From NCBI RefSeq assembly GCF_902381825.1, contig NZ_LR698973.1:540877-555538 (forward strand): DNA of 14,662 nt, given 5' to 3'. A program made the position numbers and the translations under genes. Numbering within the stretch: the first letter of the stretch is position 1; each line of letters starts with the position of its first letter. The notes under the pieces were generated by a model. It searched no databases, had not been told where the DNA came from, and saw only the letters and a list, made by a program, of their open reading frames with translations. Shown piece by piece: positions 13,739 to 14,662 of the stretch. This DNA comes from Pseudocoprococcus catus. Lineage in GTDB: Bacteria; Bacillota; Clostridia; Lachnospirales; Lachnospiraceae.

Positions 13739-14562
13739 AACAAGGCTGTCTATACCTATGACGCATCGGGCATCCGAACATCCAAGAAAGTGAACGGCAC
13801 TACAACAGAATACCTGACAGCGGGCGGCAGTGTCCTGTCTGAGAAGAAGAACCGTGTATGGCAGCATTACCTGTATGATGGAAGCGGTCAGCTGATGGCC
13901 ATCCGTTATAAGGGTGCGGATTACTACTATATCCGTGACGGTCTGATGACTATCATAGGACTGGTTGACGCCAATGGTGTGGCTGTAGTAAACTACAGAT
14001 ATGACAGCTGGGGAACAGTGACAGGCATCACAGGCAGCATGGCAGGGACACTTGGAAAGGACAACCCGTACAGATTTAAGGGGTATTACTATGATGAAGA
14101 GACGGGGATGTACTATCTGAAGAGCCGCTATTATCAGCCGGAGGTTTGCAGGTTTATTAGTGCGGATGATGAAGATGTTCTGAGTGTGAAAACGGATTTT
14201 GATGATTGTAATCTGTATGCCTATTGTGATAATAATCCAATAAGTCGTTTAGATGAGACCGGTGATGTTTGCAAGCGGCGTTAGCAGGTGGATGGGTTAT
14301 TGGAGGAAGTAATGCTTGGAATCCAGTTGGTTGGACGGTATTAGGAATAATAACAGCTGTTTCTGCAGTATATGGAGCTAAAAAGTTATATAAGTTTGCA
14401 AAATCAAAGAGAGGAAAAGCACGACCGGAATTAAAGAAGCAAGGACGTGAAAATCAAGAAAAAAAGAAACAGCAAAATAATTGGAAGAAAAAGTCTGGTA
14501 AAAAACCGAGACAGCAACCTGGACCACATCATCCAAGTAAAAAAGGACATAGAAAATATTAG
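13739..14562 (+). pseudogene. RHS-repeat protein C-terminal fragment, headless and frameshifted
   Basis: From about 13739 the frame reads KAVYTYDASGIRTSKKVNG, then YD-type repeats (YYYIRDGL, VVNYRYDSWG) and the RHS-associated core NPYRFKGYYYDEETGMYYLK with SRYYQPEVCRFISADD, ending at NNPISRLDETGDV. The N-terminal bulk is missing; the IS remnant abuts the first homologous codon. A TAG at 14282 stops this frame, while the -1 frame carries on immediately (LQAALAGGWVIGGSNAWNPV, GWTVLGIITAVSAVYG) and reads to 14562. That continuation fits the usual post-core region, so a one-base deletion, for instance in a T-run at 14268-14270, is likely. The tail is a very basic segment ending HHPSKKGHRKY, in the place where polymorphic RHS toxins carry a variable toxin. 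Its activity is unknown. Confidence 0.82.
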
Positions 14563-14624
14563 TTTATGTTCGAAATTTAACAAAAGTTAGCAAGAATTCT
14601 CCTTCCTCTACAGGAGGAGATGAA

Positions 14625-14662
14625 TTGCAGAAAAAAGAAAATAGAACACTTGTTCTGTTGTG
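14625..14662 (+). CDS. Possible start of a further gene (partial, runs off the window)
   Basis: AGGAGG at 14612-14617 is spaced 7 nt from a TTG at 14625, opening a frame beginning MQKKENRTLVLL that remains open to the edge. A competing ATG at 14620 has essentially no spacing from the site. Its place just after an RHS C-terminus is where immunity genes are usually found. Upstream TCTCCTTCCT (about 14598-14607) can pair with the AGGAGGAGA, so the site may be partly masked. Too short to identify. Confidence 0.3.
   Translation, partial: MQKKENRTLVLL

Overview
The window looks like chromosomal DNA of a low-to-moderate GC Firmicute, most likely a Lachnospiraceae-type clostridium. This rests on strong AGGAGG ribosome-binding sites, TTGACA/TATAAT-type promoters with 17-nt spacers, intrinsic terminators, and housekeeping genes (rsmI, metG, tatD, ATP-type PEP carboxykinase, AbrB/SpoVT, FabT-like MarR) that read as clostridial. 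The taxon is inferred from protein style, not from a search. Most genes are separate transcription units with alternating orientation.

Layout. 84-857 (-) encodes a cold-shock-like domain fused to an unrecognised C-terminal region. 1101-1955 (+) is rsmI, the 16S rRNA C1402 2'-O-methyltransferase. 2105-3336 (+) is a visibly AT-rich two-gene cassette (DUF6978-like, then DUF1828/DUF1829-like) with its own promoter and terminator; it is the best candidate for an undescribed system here. 3415-3684 (-) is an AbrB/SpoVT-type regulator whose leader contains a terminator hairpin. 3973-4515 (+) is an isochorismatase-like hydrolase. 4620-5529 (-) holds a MarR regulator and a DtxR/MntR-like regulator, probably in one operon. 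5725-7422 (-) is PEP carboxykinase with an elaborate promoter region, and 7541-9358 (-) is a DUF885 lipoprotein peptidase. 9548-11524 (+) is metG, 11766-12404 (+) a TRIC/UPF0126 membrane protein, and 12502-13278 (+) tatD.

The last 1.4 kb is genomic wreckage. A 142-bp MITE-like element, flanked by an 8-bp direct repeat, lies between tatD and its terminator. It is followed by the 5' stub of an IS3-type orfA. That abuts a headless RHS-repeat C-terminus which is itself broken by a frameshift before its basic C-terminal tail. A possible next gene, perhaps an immunity gene, starts at the window edge.

The genes do not form one pathway. The regulatory DNA is the richest material: an attenuator-like AbrB leader, overlapping opposed promoters at 3778-3832, operator-like repeats at the pckA and marR promoters, and tandem hairpins before the TRIC gene. 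No tRNA, rRNA, CRISPR array or known riboswitch class was recognised.
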